Origin: Orientallactaga sibirica
Taxonomy: Eukaryota; Chordata; Mammalia; Rodentia; Dipodidae
Length of the DNA stretch: 64,000 nucleotides
Assembly (NCBI GenBank): GCA_036365145.1
Contig: JAEOAD010001943.1
Coordinates: forward strand, 248,001-312,000
Direction: 5' to 3'
The notes under the pieces are model-generated. The model did not search any database, was not told the origin of the DNA, and worked only from the letters and a program-made list of their open reading frames with translations. The position numbers were made by a program, and so were the translations under genes. Of the stretch, positions 61,065-64,000 are shown in pieces (position 1 is the stretch's first letter; every line of letters starts with the position of its first letter).

Positions 61065-63591
61065 TCCGAACACTGTACTATGTGAAATGAGCTAGTTCGG
61101 TTCTCGGAATCACTTGCTTTCCTAGGAAGAAGGTTGAGTGCAGCAACTTGAAACTTTCCTAGTTTGTGTAATCTATCAAGATGTACAAGTTAGGGGATTC
61201 GCGTCATTTCTAAAGTAGTTTCTTTAGAAAACAAATATCTTCAGTACCGAACACTGTACTGTGTGAAATACGTTATTTCGGTTCTAGGAATCAGTTTCCT
61301 TTCTACGAAGATGGTTGAGTTTAGCAGGTTCAAAGTTTCCTTGTTAATGTAATCTAAAAAGATGTCCAAGGGAGTAGATTCGCCTCATTTCTAAAGTAGT
61401 TTCTTTAGATAACAAACGTTCATTGCCAAACATTGTACTGTGTGAAATGAGCTAATTCGGTTCTAGGAATCAGTTTACTTTCTACGAAGATGGTTGAGTG
61501 CAGCAAGTTCAAACTTTCCTTGTTAATGTAATCTAAAAAGATGGCCACTTTAGTACCTTCACCTCATTTGTAAAGTAGTTTGTTGAGAAAACAAACATCT
61601 TCATTGCTGAACATTGTACTGTGTAAAAAAGGTAATTCGGATCTAGAATTCAGTTGCTTTCCTACTAAGACGGTTGAGTGCAGCAAGTTCAAACATTCCT
61701 TGTTAATGTACTCTAAAGAGATGCACAACTTAGTGGATTCGCCTCATTTCTAAAGTAATTTCTTTAGAAAAGAAACATCTTCAGTACCGAACACTGTACT
61801 GATTGAAATAAGTTAATTCGCTTCTAGGAATCAGTTTAATTTCTACGAAGGAGGTTGAGTGCAGCAAGTTCAAACTTTCCTAGTTTGTGTTATCTAAGAA
61901 GATGTACAAGTTAGTGGATTCGCCTCATTACTAAAGTAGCTTCTTTAGAAAAGAAACATCTTCAGTACCGAACACTGCACTGTGTGAAATAAGTTATTTC
62001 GCTTCTAGGAATCAGTTTAATTTCTACGAAGACAGTTTAGTGCAGCAAGTTCAAACTTTCCTTGTTAATGTAATCTAAAAAGATGGCCAAGTTAGTTGAT
62101 TCGCCTCATTTGTAAAGTAGTTTGTTGAGAAAACAAACATCTGCATTGCCAAACATTGTACTGTGTGAAATAAGCTCATTCGGTTCTAGGAATCACTTGC
62201 TTTCCTACAAAGAAGGTTGAGTGCAGAAAGTTCAAACTTTCCTTGTTAATGTAATCTAAAAAGATGCACAACTTAGTAGATTGGCCTCATTTCTAGAGTA
62301 GTTTGTTTAGAAAACAAACATCTTCATTTCCGAACACTGTACTATGTGAAATGAGCTAGTTCGGTTCTCGGAATCACTTGCTTTCCTACGAAGAAGGTTG
62401 AGTGCAGCAACTTGAAACTTTCCTAGTTTGTGTAATCTATCAAGATGTACAAGTTAGGGGATTCGCGTCATTTCTAAAGTAGTTTCTTTAGAAAACAAAT
62501 ATCTTCAGTACCAAACACTGTACTGTGTGAAATAAGTTATTTCGGTTCTAGGAATCAGTTTCCTTTCTACGAAGATGGTTGAGTTTAGCAGGTTCAAAGT
62601 TTCCTTGTTAATGTAATCTAAAAAGATGTCCAAGGTAGTAGATTCGCCTCATTTCTAAAGTAGTTAATTTAGATAACAAACCTTCATTGCCAAACATTGT
62701 ACTGTGTAAAATGAGCTAATTCGGTTCTAGGAATCAGTTTACTTTCTACGAAGATGGTTGAGTGCAGCAAGTTCAAACTTTCCTTGTTAATGTAATCTAA
62801 AAAGATGGCCACTTTAGTACGTTCACCTCATTTGTAAAGTAGTTTGTTGAGAAAACAAACATCTTCATTGCTGAACATTGTACTGTGCAAAATGGTAATT
62901 CGGATCTAGAATTCAGTTGCTTTCCTACTAAGACGGTTGAGTGCAGCAAGTTCAAACATTCCTTGTTAATGTACTCTAAAAAGATGCACAACTTAGTGGA
63001 TTCGCCTCATTTCTAAAGTAATTGCTTTAGAAAAGAAACATCTTCAGTACCGAACACTCTACTGATTGAAATAAGTTAATTCGCTTCTAGGAATCAGTTT
63101 AATTTCTACGAAGGAGGTTGAGTGCACCAAGTTCAAACTTTCCTAGTTTGTGTTATCTAACAAGATGTACAAGTTAGTGGATTCGCCTCATTACTAAAGT
63201 AGTTTCTTTAGAAAAGAAACATCTTCAGTACCGAACACTGCACTGTGTGAAATAAGTTAATTCGCTTCTAGGAATCAGTTTAATTTCTACGAAGACGGTT
63301 TAGTGCAGCAAGTTCAAACTTTCCTTGTTAATGTAATCTAAAAAGATGGCCAAGTTAGTTGATTCGCCTCATTTGTAAAGTAGTTTGTTGAGAAAACAAA
63401 CATCTTCATTGCCAAACATTGTACTGTGTGAAATAAGCTCATTCGGTTCTAGGAATCACTTGCTTTCCTACAAAGAAGGTTGAGTGCAGCAAGTTCACAC
63501 TTTCCTTCTTAATGTAATCTAAAAAGATGCACAACTTAGTAGATTGGCCTCATTTCTAGAGTAGTTTGTTTTGAAAACAAACATCTTCATT
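61065..63591 (+). repeat. Seven-monomer higher-order repeat, two tandem copies (period 1264 bp)
   Basis: Copy 1 is 61065-62328 and copy 2 is 62329-63591, both in order TSGHTGH. Shared private variants are 'ttaggggattcgcg' (61190 and 62454), 'gcaacttgaaac', 'aatctatcaag', 'tttagataacaaac', 'ggccactttagtac', 'cactactaaagtag'-type changes and 'gactgattgaaataag'-type changes. Copies differ by scattered bases, for example 'cctaggaag' against 'cctacgaag', so they are about 98% alike by eye. Confidence 0.9.
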
Positions 63592-64000
63592 ACCGAACAC
63601 GGTACTTTGTGAAATGATCTAGTTCGGTTCTAGGAATCACTTGCTTTCCTACGAAGAAGGTTGAGTGCAGCAAGTTCTAACTTTCCTAGTTTGTGTAATC
63701 TAACAAGATGTACAAGTTAGTTGATTGGTGTCGTTTCTAAAGTGGTTTCTTTAGAAAACAAACATTTTCAGTACTGAACACTGTACTGTGTGAAATTAAT
63801 TAATTCAGTTCTAGGAATCAGTTTCCTTTCCATGAAGATGGTTGAGTGCAGCAAGTTCAAACTTTCCTTGTTAATTTAATCTAAAAAGATGGCCAAGTTA
63901 GGAGACTCACCTCATTTGTAAATAGTTTGTTGAGAAAATTAACATCTTCATTGCCGAACACTGTACTGTGTGAAATAAGCTCATTCGGTTGTAGGAATCA
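63592..64000 (+). repeat. Array end within window: T, G and part of one more monomer
   Basis: Units start at 63592, about 63772 and 63953, and the window ends 48 bases into the last. The T unit does not match the first unit of the 7-mer (no 'ggggattc'), so the HOR stops at about 63591. The array evidently continues beyond the window. Confidence 0.9.

Larger units (their letters stand above)
1..64000 (+). repeat. Satellite DNA array, ~181-bp monomer, ~355 head-to-tail copies
   Basis: Unit starts ('accgaacactgtactg' or 'gccgaacattgtactg') recur at 1, 182, 363, 544, 725 and 906, exactly 181 bp apart, and continue to 63953. Landmarks within a unit, taken from the monomer at 5609, are: ttctaggaatca near base 37, cctac(a/g)aag near 57, ggttgagtgcagc near 68, gttcaaactttcc near 83, tgtaatct near 103, the subclass word near 116, cctcattt near 138, and a short inverted repeat at 154-172. 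Most units are 179-182 bp. No unit is inverted and no unrelated DNA interrupts the array. Because 181 is not a multiple of three, reading frames shift at each unit and no long frame can persist. A centromeric or pericentromeric role is inferred from architecture only, and the family is not recognised. Confidence 0.98.

Noticed and set aside
1..64000. CRISPR-like array
   Set aside because: Units are contiguous 181-bp monomers without a short constant repeat alternating with unique spacers. Variation is spread through the whole unit.
1..64000. Match to the Arabidopsis 178-bp centromere satellite
   Set aside because: A few short words such as 'tttccttgtta' and 'ttgagt' resemble it, but their order and spacing differ. 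I cannot support homology from memory, so no family or species is named.
1..64000. Inverted repeats at unit base 154 as transcription terminators
   Set aside because: They occur in nearly every monomer, have AT-rich 8-base arms and no associated genes, so a terminator role has no support.
1..64000. Ribosomal spacer or telomeric repeat array
   Set aside because: No rRNA coding sequence, no telomere-type hexamer or heptamer runs and no promoter-like subrepeats are present. The single 181-bp unit explains all of the sequence.

Overview
The whole 64 kb window is one uninterrupted array of satellite DNA. The repeat unit (monomer) is about 181 bp and AT-rich: a hand count of one monomer gives about 35% G+C. 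I count roughly 355 monomers, all head to tail in the same orientation. The array runs off both ends of the window. I see no protein-coding gene, RNA gene, transposon, CRISPR array or single-copy island. The architecture (long, homogeneous, AT-rich, unit near nucleosome length, with higher-order repeats) is typical of centromeric or pericentromeric satellite in a eukaryote with a large genome. I do not recognise the satellite family and cannot name the species. A plant is a reasonable guess from unit length alone, but an animal is not excluded.

Monomers fall into four subclasses, named here by the word about 116 bases into the unit (unit start = the acc/gcc of 'accgaacactg' or 'gccgaacattg'). 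G has gatggccaag, H has gatgcacaac, T has gatgtacaag and S has gatgtccaag. Other differences go with these words. T usually has 'cctagtttgtg' where the others have 'ccttgttaatg'. S usually has 'gagtttagc' instead of 'gagtgcagc'. An H that follows S usually has 'tctagaattcag' instead of 'tctaggaatcag'. The commonest orders are G-H-T, G-H and T-S-S-H.

On top of this lie local higher-order repeats (HORs), where a run of several monomers is copied in tandem or at a distance. They are: a 5-mer x2 (3.80-5.61 kb), a 2-mer x3 (7.96-9.05 kb), a 3-mer x2 (13.57-14.65 kb), a dispersed 5-mer (11.8-12.7 and 17.1-17.9 kb, partly again at 53 kb), a 5-mer partly repeated (27.57-29.02 kb), a 12-mer x2 (35.79-40.11 kb), a dispersed 7-mer (39.93-41.19 and 44.54-45.81 kb), a 3-mer x2 (42.55-43.64 kb), an 11-mer x2 (55.64-59.22 kb) and a 7-mer x2 (61.07-63.59 kb). 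The 11-mer and 7-mer copies look about 98-99% identical by eye, so they are recent. Adjacent monomers of different subclass are far more divergent.

Four short patches (22.57-23.42, 35.57-35.75, 41.47-41.69 and 59.22-59.74 kb) contain scrambled, truncated monomers. Three of them lie at or close to the end of a recent HOR block. Each monomer also carries a short inverted repeat about 154 bases in, whose two arms change together in two of the variant states. These two features, and the block structure, are the most interesting things in the window. Functional readings (kinetochore binding, recombination hot spots) are inference.
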